A stretch of DNA of 59,208 nucleotides from Alphaproteobacteria bacterium (GCA_016124255.1 WGOB01000026.1:1-59208), one strand, 5' to 3'; positions 34,799-44,796 are shown, counted from the stretch's first letter. Notes: generated by a model not told the origin, from the letters alone. A program made the numbers and translations.

Positions 34799-37700
34799 TT
34801 GACCCTTTCCGATCTCTCCGTGCGCCGCCCCGTGCTGGCGGCGGTGTTTTCGCTGTTGATCATCGTCTTCGGCCTGATCGCGTTCGGGACATTGCCGCTG
34901 CGCGAATTGCCCGACGTCGACCGCCCGGTGGTCTCCGTGGACGCAGCCTATCGCGGCGCTTCGGCCCAGGTGATCGAAACCCAGGTCGTGCGCCCGATCG
35001 AGGACGAACTCTCCGGCATCGAAGGCATCGACCTCATCAGCTCGACCAGCCGCGACGGACGCGGCTCGGTGACGATCGAGTTCGACCTCTCGCGCGACAT
35101 CGAGGACGCCGCCAATGACGTGCGCAACGCCGTCGGCCGCGCGCGCTCACGCTTGCCCGCGGACGTGGAGGAGCCCGTCGTCGCCAAAGCCGACGCCGAC
35201 GCCGATCCGATCATCTGGTTTGCGCTGCGCTCCACGTCGCGCGACCGGCTGGCGCTCTCCGACTATGCCGAGCGCAACATCATCGATCGGCTCTCCATCA
35301 TCAACGGCGTCGCCAACATCCGCAGCGGCGGGTTCCGCCCCGCGCTGCGGATCTGGCTCGACACCGACGCGCTGGCCGCGCGCCGGCTGACGGTGGACGA
35401 TGTCGAGAATGCGCTGCGCGCCCAGAACATCGAACTGCCCGCGGGCTACGTCCAGAGCGCCGAGCGCGATTACCAGGTGCGCATCGAGCGCGCGTTCCAG
35501 ACGCCGGAGGAATTCGCGCGTCTCCCGATCAGCCGCGACGGCGCCGGCGCGGTGGTGCGCTTGGGCGATGTCGCGCGCATCGAGATGGCGCCGGAGGAGA
35601 CGCGCGTGCTCTTCCGCGGCGAACTGCAGGACCAGATCGGTCTCGGCATCGTGCGCCAGTCGCGCTCCAACGCGCTCGCCGTCGGCAACGCCGTGAAGGC
35701 GGAGGTGGCGCGCATCCAGGCGGAGCTGCCGCCGGACATGACGATGGCGATCGCCTATGATTCCACCGTCTTCATCGACCGAGCTATCAAGCGCGTGTGG
35801 CAGACCCTGGCCGAGGCGCTGGGCCTCGTTCTGATGGTGATTTATTTGTTCCTGGGATCGTGGCGCGCCGCGGCGGTGCCGGCGGCGGTTGTGCCGGTCT
35901 GCCTGATCGGCGCGTTCGCGCTGCTCGCAGTCTTTGGCTTCTCGATCAATCTCCTCACGCTGATGGCGCTCGTGCTCGCGATCGGCCTGGTCGTCGACGA
36001 TTCCATCGTCGTGCTGGAGAACATCCAGCGGCGCGTCGACACGTTGGGCGAGCCGCGCGTGATCGCGGCGGAGCGCGGCGCAAAGCAGGTGTTCTTCGCG
36101 GTGGTGGCGACCTCCGCGGTGCTGGTGGCGGTGTTTGCGCCGCTTCTATTCGTCGGCGGCTATGTCGGGCGCTTGTTCATCGAGCTGGCGGTCACGGTGG
36201 CGGGCGTGATCGCGATCTCGGCCTTCGCGGCGCTCTCGCTCTCGCCGATGATGTGTTCCAAGATGCTGCGACCGGCGCGCGGCGATTCAAAGCTGCGCCA
36301 ATTCGTCGAGCGCACAATGGCGAGCCTGCGCAGCTCATACCGCGCCTCGCTCGAAGCTGCGCTGCAGGCCAAGGCGGTGGTGTTCATCGTGTTCGCCGTG
36401 GTCCTGGTGATCGGCGGCTTCATGTTCACGCGCCTGCCGTCGGAACTCACCCCGCCGGAGGACCGCGGTAATTTGATCATCGCGGTGCAGGGGCCTGAAG
36501 GCGTCGGCTTCGAATACACCAGCCGCATCATGGCGCGCGTGGAGCAGACGCTTGAGGAATACAAGGCCTCCGGCGAGGTGCGCACCTATCTCGTCGTCGC
36601 GCCGGGCTTCGGGGATCAGGGCACCAACCGCTTCTCCAGCGGCTTCGCGCGCGTGTTCCTGACCGATTGGGAGCAGCGCGACCGCAGCGCCGCAGAGATC
36701 GCCGGCGAACTCAATGCGCGCCTCGGCCAGATTCCCGGGGCCGTCATCCGTGTGGCCGCGCTCAACCCGTTCCAGGGCCGCGGCGGCGATCAGGCTTCGA
36801 TCACGCTTCTCGGCGCCGAGTACGAAGAGATCGCGCCGATTGCGGAGCGGGTGATGGAGCGGCTGGGCGCGGATCCGCGTTTCCTGCGCCCGCGCGGCAA
36901 TTACGAACCGAACTCGCCGCGCGCGATCGTCGACATCGATCGCGAGCGCGCTGCAGCCCTCGGCGTATCCGTGGCCTCCATCGGCCGCACGCTGGAAGCG
37001 ACCATGGGCGCGCGCCGCGTCAACACCATCAGCGACCGCGGCGAGGAATATTATGTCTTCCTGCAGGCCGAACTCGACGAGCGCACCGACATCACCGATC
37101 TGTCCAACCGCTACGTGCGCTCCGAGCGCACGGGCGAGCTGATCCCGCTTTCGACCGTGGTGACCTACGAGACGGTGGGCGACGCCGCCGAGCGCCGCCG
37201 CCTCAACCGCCAGGCGCAGATCACGGTCGGCGCCTCGCTTGCGCCCGGCGTGGCGCTGGGCGACGCCGTGATCGCGATGGAGCAGATCGCCCGCGAAGAG
37301 ATCGGCGCCCTGCCGCTGAGCGTGGACTTCACCGGCGAGGCGCGCCAGTTCCGCGAAGCATCCGGCGCCATCGGCTTTGCGTTCGCGTTCGCGCTGGTGA
37401 TCGTGTTCCTGGTGCTCGCTGCGCAATTCGAGAGCTTCGTGCATCCCCTGGTGATCATGCTCACCGTGCCTTTAGCGCTGGTCGGCGGGCTGTTCGGGTT
37501 GTTCCTGTTCGATCAGACGCTCAACATCTATAGCCAGATCGGCCTCATCATTCTGATCGCGCTCGCTTCCAAGAACGGCATCTTGATCGTGGAGTTCGCC
37601 AATCAGATGCGCGACGAGGGCAAGTCTATCCGCGAGGCGATCCTGGAGGCGTCCGATCTGCGGCTGCGTCCCATCCTGATGACGTCGATCGCGACGATCG

Positions 37701-37930
37701 TCGGCTCGGTCCCGTTGATCATTGGTCACGGCGCGGGGTCCGAAAGCCGGCTGACCATCGGCGTGGTGATCTTCTTCGGCTTGGCCGTGGCCACGATGCT
37801 GACGCTCTTCGTCGTGCCTGTGTTCTACGATCTCCTCGCGCGGTTCACCCGCTCGCCGGAAGCCACGGCGCGCGAAATCGAAGCCTTCGGAGAGAGCGAA
37901 GAGAAGGCCCGCGCCACGCCCGCGGAATAG
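34799..37930 (+). CDS. RND efflux permease (HAE1 family), TTG start
   Basis: 1043 residues, a full-length proton-driven multidrug pump: RPVLAAVFSLLIIVFG (TM1), two large periplasmic loops, LVVDDSIVVLENI with the paired Asp of the proton relay in TM4, and the second half ending LTLFVVPVFYDLL. The first conserved residues (MTLSDLSVRRPV) can only be read from TTG at 34799; no ATG or GTG lies in the right place. It follows the adaptor stop by four bases, so one operon. Substrates may be drugs, bile-like detergents or metabolites. Confidence 0.9.
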   Translation: MTLSDLSVRRPVLAAVFSLLIIVFGLIAFGTLPLRELPDVDRPVVSVDAAYRGASAQVIETQVVRPIEDELSGIEGIDLISSTSRDGRGSVTIEFDLSRDIEDAANDVRNAVGRARSRLPADVEEPVVAKADADADPIIWFALRSTSRDRLALSDYAERNIIDRLSIINGVANIRSGGFRPALRIWLDTDALAARRLTVDDVENALRAQNIELPAGYVQSAERDYQVRIERAFQTPEEFARLPISRDGAGAVVRLGDVARIEMAPEETRVLFRGELQDQIGLGIVRQSRSNALAVGNAVKAEVARIQAELPPDMTMAIAYDSTVFIDRAIKRVWQTLAEALGLVLMVIYLFLGSWRAAAVPAAVVPVCLIGAFALLAVFGFSINLLTLMALVLAIGLVVDDSIVVLENIQRRVDTLGEPRVIAAERGAKQVFFAVVATSAVLVAVFAPLLFVGGYVGRLFIELAVTVAGVIAISAFAALSLSPMMCSKMLRPARGDSKLRQFVERTMASLRSSYRASLEAALQAKAVVFIVFAVVLVIGGFMFTRLPSELTPPEDRGNLIIAVQGPEGVGFEYTSRIMARVEQTLEEYKASGEVRTYLVVAPGFGDQGTNRFSSGFARVFLTDWEQRDRSAAEIAGELNARLGQIPGAVIRVAALNPFQGRGGDQASITLLGAEYEEIAPIAERVMERLGADPRFLRPRGNYEPNSPRAIVDIDRERAAALGVSVASIGRTLEATMGARRVNTISDRGEEYYVFLQAELDERTDITDLSNRYVRSERTGELIPLSTVVTYETVGDAAERRRLNRQAQITVGASLAPGVALGDAVIAMEQIAREEIGALPLSVDFTGEARQFREASGAIGFAFAFALVIVFLVLAAQFESFVHPLVIMLTVPLALVGGLFGLFLFDQTLNIYSQIGLIILIALASKNGILIVEFANQMRDEGKSIREAILEASDLRLRPILMTSIATIVGSVPLIIGHGAGSESRLTIGVVIFFGLAVATMLTLFVVPVFYDLLARFTRSPEATAREIEAFGESEEKARATPAE

Positions 37931-38010
37931 AAGCGGCTCGGAGCGCCGGCATGGAAACGCAGACGTCAGTCGGTTCTGCACCGGCGGGACGGTGACTGCC
38001 CGGAACGCGG

Positions 38011-38493
38011 TCAGCGCTGCGATTCGACCGCGATGTAGGCGATCACGTCGCGCCGGTCGTCTGGATTCCGGACCCCGATGAACGACATGCGCGTGCCGGG
38101 GATGAGCGCCATCGGCCGCTCCAGGTAGCGGTCGAGCGTGGCTGCGTCCCAGGTGAGGCCCGCATCGCGCATCGCCGGCGAGTACGCAAAGCCCTCGGCA
38201 TGGGCGCCGGTCTCCGCGCCGATCACGCCGTGCAGGTTGGGGCCCACCCCGTGGCGGGCGCCGGCGGCGATCACGTGGCATGAGCGGCACTGCGCGAACA
38301 CGCGCCGTCCGTTCTCGTAATCGGCGGCGTTGAGCGGCGCCGCCAGCGCGGCGACCGCTGCGGCGTTGTCTTCAGCCGAATAGTCTTGCGGCGCGGCGGC
38401 TTTCGCGGCCGCTGGTGCATCGCCTTTGTCGGACTGGCCTTGTCCGCAGGCGGACAATGCCAGCGTCAAGACGGCGGCGAACAGGATGCGCAT
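38011..38493 (-). CDS. Class I c-type cytochrome lipoprotein
   Basis: 160 residues. Lipobox LSACGQ gives a membrane-anchored lipoprotein. The single haem site is CRSCH, with the distal Met ligand in GTRMSFIGV, like cytochrome c2/c552 carriers (VGPNLHGVIGAETGAHAEGFAYS). It should shuttle electrons in the periplasm. Upstream on the same strand is the DUF2785 gene 55 bases away. Confidence 0.88.
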   Translation of the reverse strand: MRILFAAVLTLALSACGQGQSDKGDAPAAAKAAAPQDYSAEDNAAAVAALAAPLNAADYENGRRVFAQCRSCHVIAAGARHGVGPNLHGVIGAETGAHAEGFAYSPAMRDAGLTWDAATLDRYLERPMALIPGTRMSFIGVRNPDDRRDVIAYIAVESQR

Positions 38494-38548
38494 GGCGTGA
38501 TCCTCCGCGGTCTCTGTGCGGGGCCGGGCGGCGACGCGCAATGCGGCG

Positions 38549-39436
38549 TCATGGCATGGCGCGCAGCGCGGCCTCGACGCCCGGCAGGAGCGCGGCGAAT
38601 GCATCGCCGCCGAGGCTGGCGTTGGCGTAGAGCGCGGTGAGGAAAGCCATCAGGTTGTGCCGCCGCGCAAGCGCCGCCTGCGAGGCGAACGCGCCGTCCC
38701 ATGTGCCGAGCGGCCCGGGGCCGGCGTAGCGCTCGAACCAAGCGCTCCAATCCGCTTCGCTCAGCACGCCGCGCTGCGCGGCGAACAAAACCACGCGCGC
38801 GAGCCGTTCGCCTTCCCCGTAGATGTAGAAGTGCCCGTCATGTGCGCCGATCTGGCTTCCCACCGCGTCGAGGATCGCATCGAGATCGCCGCGTGGAACC
38901 GCGGGATTGACCGCGAACTGCACCAAGAGATCGGCGCCGTGCGCGACGCCGTGGCGCCACCCCTCGCGCGCGTCGAAGCCGCGATAGTCGCGCACGCCGG
39001 CGACGTAGGCGACGGCGTCTGCGGCAAGTGCGCCGCGCGCGGACGCATCGAGGAAGGGCGCCAGGCGATCGGCGCGCGCCAGCTCGGAGAGCGCGAGCGC
39101 GGCGAACGGCTGCGCGACGCCTTCCCGATCAGGCGCTTTCAGCTGCGCCTGGAACCGCGCGACGAGCGCGATGCGCGTCGCCGCCGAAAGCTGATCGGCG
39201 CGGAGCATATGCGCCAACGCGCTGAAACCGATGTCGTCGCGCAGGAACGGATCGGGGCTGGCGAGGCAATCCGCCAGCGCGAGCGCAAAGGCGTCGCGGT
39301 CTTGCTCAGGCAAAGCAAATTCGCGCGCCTTGAGCGCCTCAAGCATGGCGCGGTCGTACCCATCGGGCGGACACGCCGCGCGCGCCGCCGCTGAGGCGGA
39401 GAGAGCGAGGGCGGAGATCATCAGAGTACGGATCAT
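38549..39436 (-). CDS. DUF2785-domain secreted protein
   Basis: 295 residues with a signal peptide (LMISALALSASAAARA) and an all-helical body. The REGWRHGVAHGADLLVQFA segment with paired histidines is the DUF2785 signature. Function unknown. ATG 39436 overlaps the stop of the SSS symporter by four bases, so the two are co-translated. Confidence 0.75.
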   Translation of the reverse strand: MIRTLMISALALSASAAARAACPPDGYDRAMLEALKAREFALPEQDRDAFALALADCLASPDPFLRDDIGFSALAHMLRADQLSAATRIALVARFQAQLKAPDREGVAQPFAALALSELARADRLAPFLDASARGALAADAVAYVAGVRDYRGFDAREGWRHGVAHGADLLVQFAVNPAVPRGDLDAILDAVGSQIGAHDGHFYIYGEGERLARVVLFAAQRGVLSEADWSAWFERYAGPGPLGTWDGAFASQAALARRHNLMAFLTALYANASLGGDAFAALLPGVEAALRAMP

Positions 39437-40890
39437 GGCGGGGAATCCAGAGGCGCGACAGGCGCGCGGGGACGCGCCTCCCAATAGCCGACGGCGAAAT
39501 AGCCCAGAATGGCGGCGAGGACGGAATAGAGGAAATATCCGTCAGGCGCGGACGCTTCGCCCGAGAGAATGAGCGCGGCCGACTCGCCGAGCTGCAGCGG
39601 GTAGATCACCAGCGTGTAGAGATTGGCGAGAATGCACGCGACGACGGCGCCCAGCGCCGCCCGCTCGCCGCCGAACTTTGAGCGCAGGCCGATCAGCACC
39701 GCGACCAGGAGCCCGGCCTGGCCCAGCACCGAGGTCATGGTGATGAGATCGCGGATCGAGGCGCCGCCCGCGGCGATCGCGTAGGCGACGAGGCTCGCGC
39801 CGACCGTGCAGGCGCGCGCGAACCAGAGCTTGGCGGCTTCGCTCGCGCGTTTGTGAAAGCCCGCCGCAAGGTTCACCGACACCAGCGACGAGACCGAGAG
39901 GATGTTGGAATCCGCGGTTGAGAGGATTGCGGAGAGCAGCGCCCCCGAGAAGACGATAAACAGCGCCGGATGCGCCACCTCGCGCAGGAAGGCGGGGAAG
40001 AAATCATCGCCCTCCGCGGCGACGCCGACATGGGCGCCGGCGAGCCCGATCAGAACCGGGATGAGGCCGACAGCGAGATAAAGCCCCGCCGCGGCGTAGC
40101 AGCTCCGCTGCGCCGTCTTGGGGTCCTTCGCGCTGAGGAAACGCGCGATCGCCTCCTGCGTCACCAGCGAACCGAGGATCGGGATCGCCCAGGCGTCGAG
40201 CCGCCCGAGCCAGCTTTCGCCCTCGCCGATGAGGTTGAGCTGCGCCGGCTCGATCGCGCCGAGCATCGGCCCGAGCCCCCCGAACCAGCCCATCGCCGCG
40301 ATGAACGCCGCAATGAGCCCGATGATCAGCACGATCGATTGCACGACGTCGGTGGCGATGTCGCCGAGCAGGCCGCCGAACGCGGTGTAAACCATGATCA
40401 GCAGCGTCGCCGCGATCAGCGTGACGCCTTGGGGCACGCCGAGTGCTGCGTTCATCAGCACCGAGAGCGCGATCAGCTGCGCCGCCGCCCAGATGACGGA
40501 GATCGGGATCGTCAGCCAGACGCAGGCGAGCTCGGCGAAGCGCCCGAAACGATCGCGGAAGAAATCGGCGAGGGTGACGTAGCCGCGCGCGCGGAAGGCC
40601 GCCGCGATGAAGATCGCCATGCCGACGAGGCACAGCGCATAGCCGAACGGCTCGGCGCGTCCCCCGGCAAGGCCCTCATCGGCGATGACGCCGGAGGAGG
40701 CGAGAATGGTCTCCGCGCCGAACCATGTCGCGAACACCGAGAGCGCCACGGGGATCGCGCCGAGGCTGCGCCCGGCGACAAAATAATCGGCGTCCGTCTT
40801 CACCCGGCGGCTGACCCACAGCCCGATGCCGAGCTGCACCGCCACGTAGAGCACGATCAGCAGCGCCGTGATGAAGCGGTTCTCGAGCAT
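39433..40890 (-). CDS. Sodium:solute symporter family transporter
   Basis: 485 residues with about 13 hydrophobic segments. SSS landmarks are SRRVKTDADYFVAGRSLG after TM1, ATWFGAETILASSGV in TM2, and STADSNILSVSSLVSVNL in TM8, where the sodium-site Ser pair lies. The solute is unknown (related members carry proline, pantothenate, sugars or monocarboxylates). It is translationally coupled to the secreted DUF2785 protein. Confidence 0.85.
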   Translation of the reverse strand: MLENRFITALLIVLYVAVQLGIGLWVSRRVKTDADYFVAGRSLGAIPVALSVFATWFGAETILASSGVIADEGLAGGRAEPFGYALCLVGMAIFIAAAFRARGYVTLADFFRDRFGRFAELACVWLTIPISVIWAAAQLIALSVLMNAALGVPQGVTLIAATLLIMVYTAFGGLLGDIATDVVQSIVLIIGLIAAFIAAMGWFGGLGPMLGAIEPAQLNLIGEGESWLGRLDAWAIPILGSLVTQEAIARFLSAKDPKTAQRSCYAAAGLYLAVGLIPVLIGLAGAHVGVAAEGDDFFPAFLREVAHPALFIVFSGALLSAILSTADSNILSVSSLVSVNLAAGFHKRASEAAKLWFARACTVGASLVAYAIAAGGASIRDLITMTSVLGQAGLLVAVLIGLRSKFGGERAALGAVVACILANLYTLVIYPLQLGESAALILSGEASAPDGYFLYSVLAAILGYFAVGYWEARPRAPVAPLDSPP

Positions 40891-40974
40891 GGCCCCTCGC
40901 GCCCGTCGCTCGGCGAAGGCGCAGCGCGGCTAGGGGGCTCTAACGGGACGGGGCCGCGCGGGCAAGCGGGCGCC

Positions 40975-41400
40975 TCAGCCGCCGTTCAGCGTCTCGTGGC
41001 GGTCCGGATCGCACTTGATGCAGCGGCAGCCGTGCGGCTTGATGTGGTTGTTGAAATAGTCTTCGCCGTAATCGTAGGAGAGCTCTTCGCCCGGCTTGAT
41101 GTTGCGTCTCGCCATGATGTAGACGCGCCCGCGATAGATTTCCGGCTCGCAGTTCGGGCGGCAGGAATGGTTGATGTAGCGGGCGATGTTGGCGCGCGTC
41201 GCGCCGTCGATGGTCTTCTTCTCGGTGATCGCGAAGAGGTATTTGGAGTTGGACGTGTTCTCCTCGTCGCCGGTCAGCTCGCGGCCCCAATATTCGATGA
41301 CGCAGGCGCCCTTCGGGATCGCGGACTTGGTCCGAAGGCCGAGGCCGGCATAGGAACGGCGCACTTCGAATTCGAAATCGCCCGGCGTGAACTTGCCCAA
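40975..41400 (-). CDS. SET-domain protein-lysine methyltransferase-like, TTG start
   Basis: 141 residues from TTG 41400, which has AAGGGAG seven bases upstream; no ATG fits. The SET core is complete: GLGLRTKSAIPKGACVIEYWGRE, the pseudoknot RYINHSCRPNCEP, and GEELSYDYG with the catalytic Tyr. A post-SET zinc cluster follows (GCRCIKC). This is a minimal eukaryote-like SET enzyme that should use S-adenosylmethionine to methylate a lysine; the bacterial target is unknown. The frame runs upstream to 41493 without a better start. Confidence 0.75.
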   Translation of the reverse strand: MGKFTPGDFEFEVRRSYAGLGLRTKSAIPKGACVIEYWGRELTGDEENTSNSKYLFAITEKKTIDGATRANIARYINHSCRPNCEPEIYRGRVYIMARRNIKPGEELSYDYGEDYFNNHIKPHGCRCIKCDPDRHETLNGG

Positions 41401-41563
41401 CCCGCGTCTCCCTTGTTTGGTGCGCTCCGCGCGGAGCAGAGGGGATAGGGGGCGCGGCTTAGCCTGATTGCAGGGCCGATGGGAAGGGCGCATTCAGCGC
41501 ATGCGCGTCGTTTGCCTCGCAGCGCCGCCCGCGCCAAGAAGATGAAGGCAGGAGCGGAGAGTC

Positions 41564-42706
41564 ATGGCAGGCGCGCAACGATTTCTGACGACGCATGTGG
41601 GTTCGCTGCCGCGGCCCCAGGATCTCATCGAGATCATGTTCGCGCGCGAGGACGGGCTGCCGCTCGACCCCGCGGCCGTAGACGCGCGCATTGACGCCGC
41701 CGTGGCCGAGATCGTGGCGCGCCAGCGCGCGGCCGGCCTCGACATCGTCAATGACGGCGAGATGTCGAAGCCCAGCTACGCCACCTACATCAAGGATCGC
41801 CTGAGCGGCTTCGGCGGCGCCGGCAACAGCTACACCTTCCAGGACATCGAGGACTTCCCCGAGATCAAGACGCGGATCTTCGCCGATCCCGGCCGCAAGC
41901 ATCGCAAGACCCCCGCCTGCAACGGCCCCATCGCGGTGAAGGACATGGAGGCGCCGCGCAAGGACGCCGCACGCCTCACCGCAGCGCTGGCGGCGCATCC
42001 CGGGGCCCGGCCGTTCATGAGCGCCGCCTCCCCGGGCGTGACGACGCTCTTCTTCGCCAACGAATATTACGACAGCCACGAAGATTATCTCTTCGCGGTG
42101 GCCGAGGGGCTGCGGCACGAATACGAAGCCGTCGCCGCGGCCGGGATCACGCTGCAGATCGATTGCCCCGACCTCGCCATGGGGCGCCACACCCAATACG
42201 CGCATCTCGATCTCAAGGGCTTTCGCGAGCGGATGGCGCTGCACATCGAGGCGCTCAACCGCGCCACGGCGAACATCCCGGCCGAACACTTGCGGATGCA
42301 CATGTGCTGGGGAAACTATCCCGGCCCGCACCATTGCGACGTGCCGTTCAAGGACATCATCGACATGGTCTGGCGCGCGAAACCGCAAACAATCCTGTTC
42401 GAGGCGGCCAATCCGCGCCACGCGCACGAATATGCAATGTTCGAAACCGTGAAGCTGCCTGAAGGCAAGGTGCTGGCGCCGGGCGTGATCGAGTGCCAGT
42501 CGAACTATATCGAGCATCCTGAACTGGTGGCCCAGCGCATCGCCCGCTACGCCCATCTCGTGGGCCGCGACAACGTGATCGCCGGCGTCGATTGCGGCTT
42601 CTCGATCCACGTCGGCTCCGGCGGCGTCGATCCCGCCGTCGCCTTCGCCAAGCTCAAGGCGCTGGCGGACGGCGCAGCGCTCGCCAGCAGGCAATTCTGG
42701 ACGTAG
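41564..42706 (+). CDS. MetE-C-terminal-like methyltransferase (cobalamin-independent methionine synthase II family)
   Basis: 380 residues. TTHVGSLPRP at the N-terminus, GLDIVNDGEMSKPSYATY, LQIDCPDL, HMCWGNYPGPHHCD (His/Cys zinc-type ligands) and IAGVDCGFSIHVG fit the UROD/MetE-C barrel family that also includes epoxyalkane:coenzyme M transferase. It is too short for MetE and lacks the N-terminal half, so it likely transfers a thiol- or methyl-linked group in a catabolic route. A paralogue is at 50448-51467. Confidence 0.8.
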   Translation: MAGAQRFLTTHVGSLPRPQDLIEIMFAREDGLPLDPAAVDARIDAAVAEIVARQRAAGLDIVNDGEMSKPSYATYIKDRLSGFGGAGNSYTFQDIEDFPEIKTRIFADPGRKHRKTPACNGPIAVKDMEAPRKDAARLTAALAAHPGARPFMSAASPGVTTLFFANEYYDSHEDYLFAVAEGLRHEYEAVAAAGITLQIDCPDLAMGRHTQYAHLDLKGFRERMALHIEALNRATANIPAEHLRMHMCWGNYPGPHHCDVPFKDIIDMVWRAKPQTILFEAANPRHAHEYAMFETVKLPEGKVLAPGVIECQSNYIEHPELVAQRIARYAHLVGRDNVIAGVDCGFSIHVGSGGVDPAVAFAKLKALADGAALASRQFWT

Positions 42707-42716
42707 CCCTTCTGTC

Positions 42717-43526
42717 CTACGCGCTGATCCGCGCAAGGAAGGCGCCGAGCGCGGCGTTGAAGGCCGGTGCGCGATCGAGATTGCAGAGATGGCCTCCGCC
42801 CGCGATGGCGACGCGCTGCGCGTGCGGCAGCGACGCGGCGAGCGCATCGGCGGCGCGCCGGCGCCACGGCGTGTCGTGCTCGCCCGCAATCACCAGCGCC
42901 GGCGCGGTGATCGCGGCAAGATGCTGCGGATCGGAATCGCGCAGCGAGGGCGCCGCGCCAAGATCGCGGCCCGCGTAGTCGGCGAGGATCTGGCCGGCGG
43001 TCGCGGCAGCCTCCGGCGTCGTCGCGTGCATCAAGGGGTGTGCGCCCCAGAGACGCTTCATCTCGTCCAGCCTGCCGGCGCGCGCGAGCTGGGCATATTC
43101 GACGATGGGGATCATCTCGACCGCGTCTGGCCCCGGCGTCACGCGGCTGGCGGGCGCCCCCTGCAGCACGAGCGCGCTGACGCGATCGGGGAACCGCAAC
43201 GCAAAATCCAGCGCCACGCGCCCGGCTTGCGACATGCCAAGGATGACAGCACGCGCGCGTTCGAACGCATCGAGCAGCGCCGCGACATCGTCGGCTTCGC
43301 GGGCGAGATCGGGCGGCGCGCTGGAGCGCCCGAAGCCGCGCCGATCCGGCGCGAGAACCAGGCGCTCGCGCGCGAACGCGGCGACCTGCGGCCCCCACAT
43401 GCGGTGGTCGAGCGTCCACCCGTGCAGCAGGATCAACGCCGGCGCCGCCGCGTGCGGATCGCCAGCGTGCGCGCAATAGAGCGCGCCGCCGTCGACGTCG
43501 ATATGTACGCCGCTCACGCCGCTCAT
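42717..43526 (-). CDS. Alpha/beta hydrolase
   Basis: 269 residues. HGWTLDHRMWGPQ (oxyanion HG), nucleophile elbow GMSQAG, acid in IAGEHDTPW and final His in GGGHLCNLD form the triad. Close in layout to haloperoxidase/enol-lactonase-like hydrolases; substrate unknown. Converges on the MetE-like gene with 10 bases between. Confidence 0.83.
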   Translation of the reverse strand: MSGVSGVHIDVDGGALYCAHAGDPHAAAPALILLHGWTLDHRMWGPQVAAFARERLVLAPDRRGFGRSSAPPDLAREADDVAALLDAFERARAVILGMSQAGRVALDFALRFPDRVSALVLQGAPASRVTPGPDAVEMIPIVEYAQLARAGRLDEMKRLWGAHPLMHATTPEAAATAGQILADYAGRDLGAAPSLRDSDPQHLAAITAPALVIAGEHDTPWRRRAADALAASLPHAQRVAIAGGGHLCNLDRAPAFNAALGAFLARISA

Positions 43527-43545
43527 CGGCGCGGCGCTTCCCGGG

Positions 43546-44130
43546 TCAGGCGTCCTGATGCTCGCCGCGATAGGTGTTGTTGCTGGTGTGATCGCCTGCG
43601 AGCCAGCGCTTCATCTCGGCGTGCGCCTTGCTGCGCCACTTGTCCTGATCCTTGATCGCCAGGAGGTCGTCGCAGCAGAACTCGACGATCATGCCGTTGG
43701 GGTCGGTGGCGTAGACCGAGCGGCAATAGCCATGCTCCAGCACGAAATGCTCCGGCTCCTTGAAGCCCGCGGCCTTCAGCCGGCCCTCGATCTCGTCCTG
43801 CGTCTTCTTGTCGACATAGAGTGCGATGTGATGGAAGGGCGAGAACGGCATCTTCGGGCCGAACAGATCCTGATCGCCCGGATCGGCGAACTGGAAGAAG
43901 GCGAGGGCGCTGCCGTCGGCGAGGCCGAAGAACGTGTGCATGTAGGTGCGTTCCGCGCCGAAGAGCTCGTCCTTCTCGCAGAACGTCGACATCAGCGGGA
44001 GACCCACCACGTCCTCGTAGAATTGGCGCGTCGCCTCCATGTCGCGCGTGACATAGGCGGTGTGGTGAAGCCGCGCGGGCAGACCCGCGGCTTGCTGCTG
44101 CTTCTTGGCGGCGCTTCCGAAGATTCCCAT
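43546..44130 (-). CDS. VOC-superfamily (glyoxalase/extradiol-dioxygenase fold) protein
   Basis: 194 residues. A paired beta-alpha-beta-beta-beta unit: RLHHTAYVTRDMEATRQFYEDVVGLPL, then SPFHHIALYVDKKTQDEIEGRL and DPNGMIVEFCCD. Possible metal ligands are His in LHHTA, His in FHHIA and Glu in IVEF, the two-His-one-Glu pattern of dioxygenases. Start 44130 has AAGGAGAGG seven bases upstream. Neighbouring hydrolase and quinone reductase suggest a role with aromatic or quinone intermediates (inference). Confidence 0.75.
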   Translation of the reverse strand: MGIFGSAAKKQQQAAGLPARLHHTAYVTRDMEATRQFYEDVVGLPLMSTFCEKDELFGAERTYMHTFFGLADGSALAFFQFADPGDQDLFGPKMPFSPFHHIALYVDKKTQDEIEGRLKAAGFKEPEHFVLEHGYCRSVYATDPNGMIVEFCCDDLLAIKDQDKWRSKAHAEMKRWLAGDHTSNNTYRGEHQDA

Positions 44131-44193
44131 GACGATCCTCTCCTTGGTTCGATCCATCACCCGTTTGATCACGACGCGTTGTTGTTCGGCGTT

Positions 44194-44796
44194 CTACCGA
44201 AAGAGCCGCGCGGCGATATCGGCCACGTGCCGGCCTTGCCAGCGCGCGCCCTCCAGCTCGTTGGCGCTCGGCGTCCGCGAGCCGTCGCCGCCGGCGAGGG
44301 TCGAGATGCCGTAGGGCGTGCCGCCGCTGATTTCGCTCATGTGCGTATTGCCGGTCCAGGCGTAGGGCAGGCCGACGATGATCATGCCGTGATGCTGCAG
44401 TGTGATCTGCGTCGCGATGATGGTGGTTTCTTGGCCGCCGTGTTGGCTGGCGGTGGATGTGAACGCGCTGCCGACCTTCCCGACGAGCGCGCCTTTGGCC
44501 CAGAGCGGGCCGGTCTGGTCCCAGAAATTGCGCATCTGCGCAGCCATGTTGCCGAAGCGGGTCGGGGTCCCGACGATGATGGCGTCATAATCGCCGAGTT
44601 CGCCCGGATCGGCGAGCGGCGCCTCCTGATTGACCTTCATCCCCGCGCCGGCGGCGACCTCCGGCGGCACCAGTTCCGGCACGCGCTTCACGACTGCAGT
44701 TGCGCCGGCGACCTGGCCAACGCCCTCCGCGATCGCGCGGGCGAGCGTCTCCACATGCCCGTAGCTGGAATAATAGAGCACCAGAACCTTCGTCAC
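44194..44796 (-). CDS. wrbA: NAD(P)H:quinone oxidoreductase, WrbA type (GTG start)
   Basis: 200 residues from GTG 44796 (GGAGG five bases upstream), which yields the standard WrbA N-terminus [19 protein letters not shown]-binding segments are [23 protein letters not shown] and [18 protein letters not shown] and [12 protein letters not shown] complete the family pattern. It reduces quinones by two electrons. An in-frame ATG at 44886 would add 30 charged residues ([11 protein letters not shown]) and is less likely. Confidence 0.88.
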   Translation of the reverse strand: MTKVLVLYYSSYGHVETLARAIAEGVGQVAGATAVVKRVPELVPPEVAAGAGMKVNQEAPLADPGELGDYDAIIVGTPTRFGNMAAQMRNFWDQTGPLWAKGALVGKVGSAFTSTASQHGGQETTIIATQITLQHHGMIIVGLPYAWTGNTHMSEISGGTPYGISTLAGGDGSRTPSANELEGARWQGRHVADIAARLFR

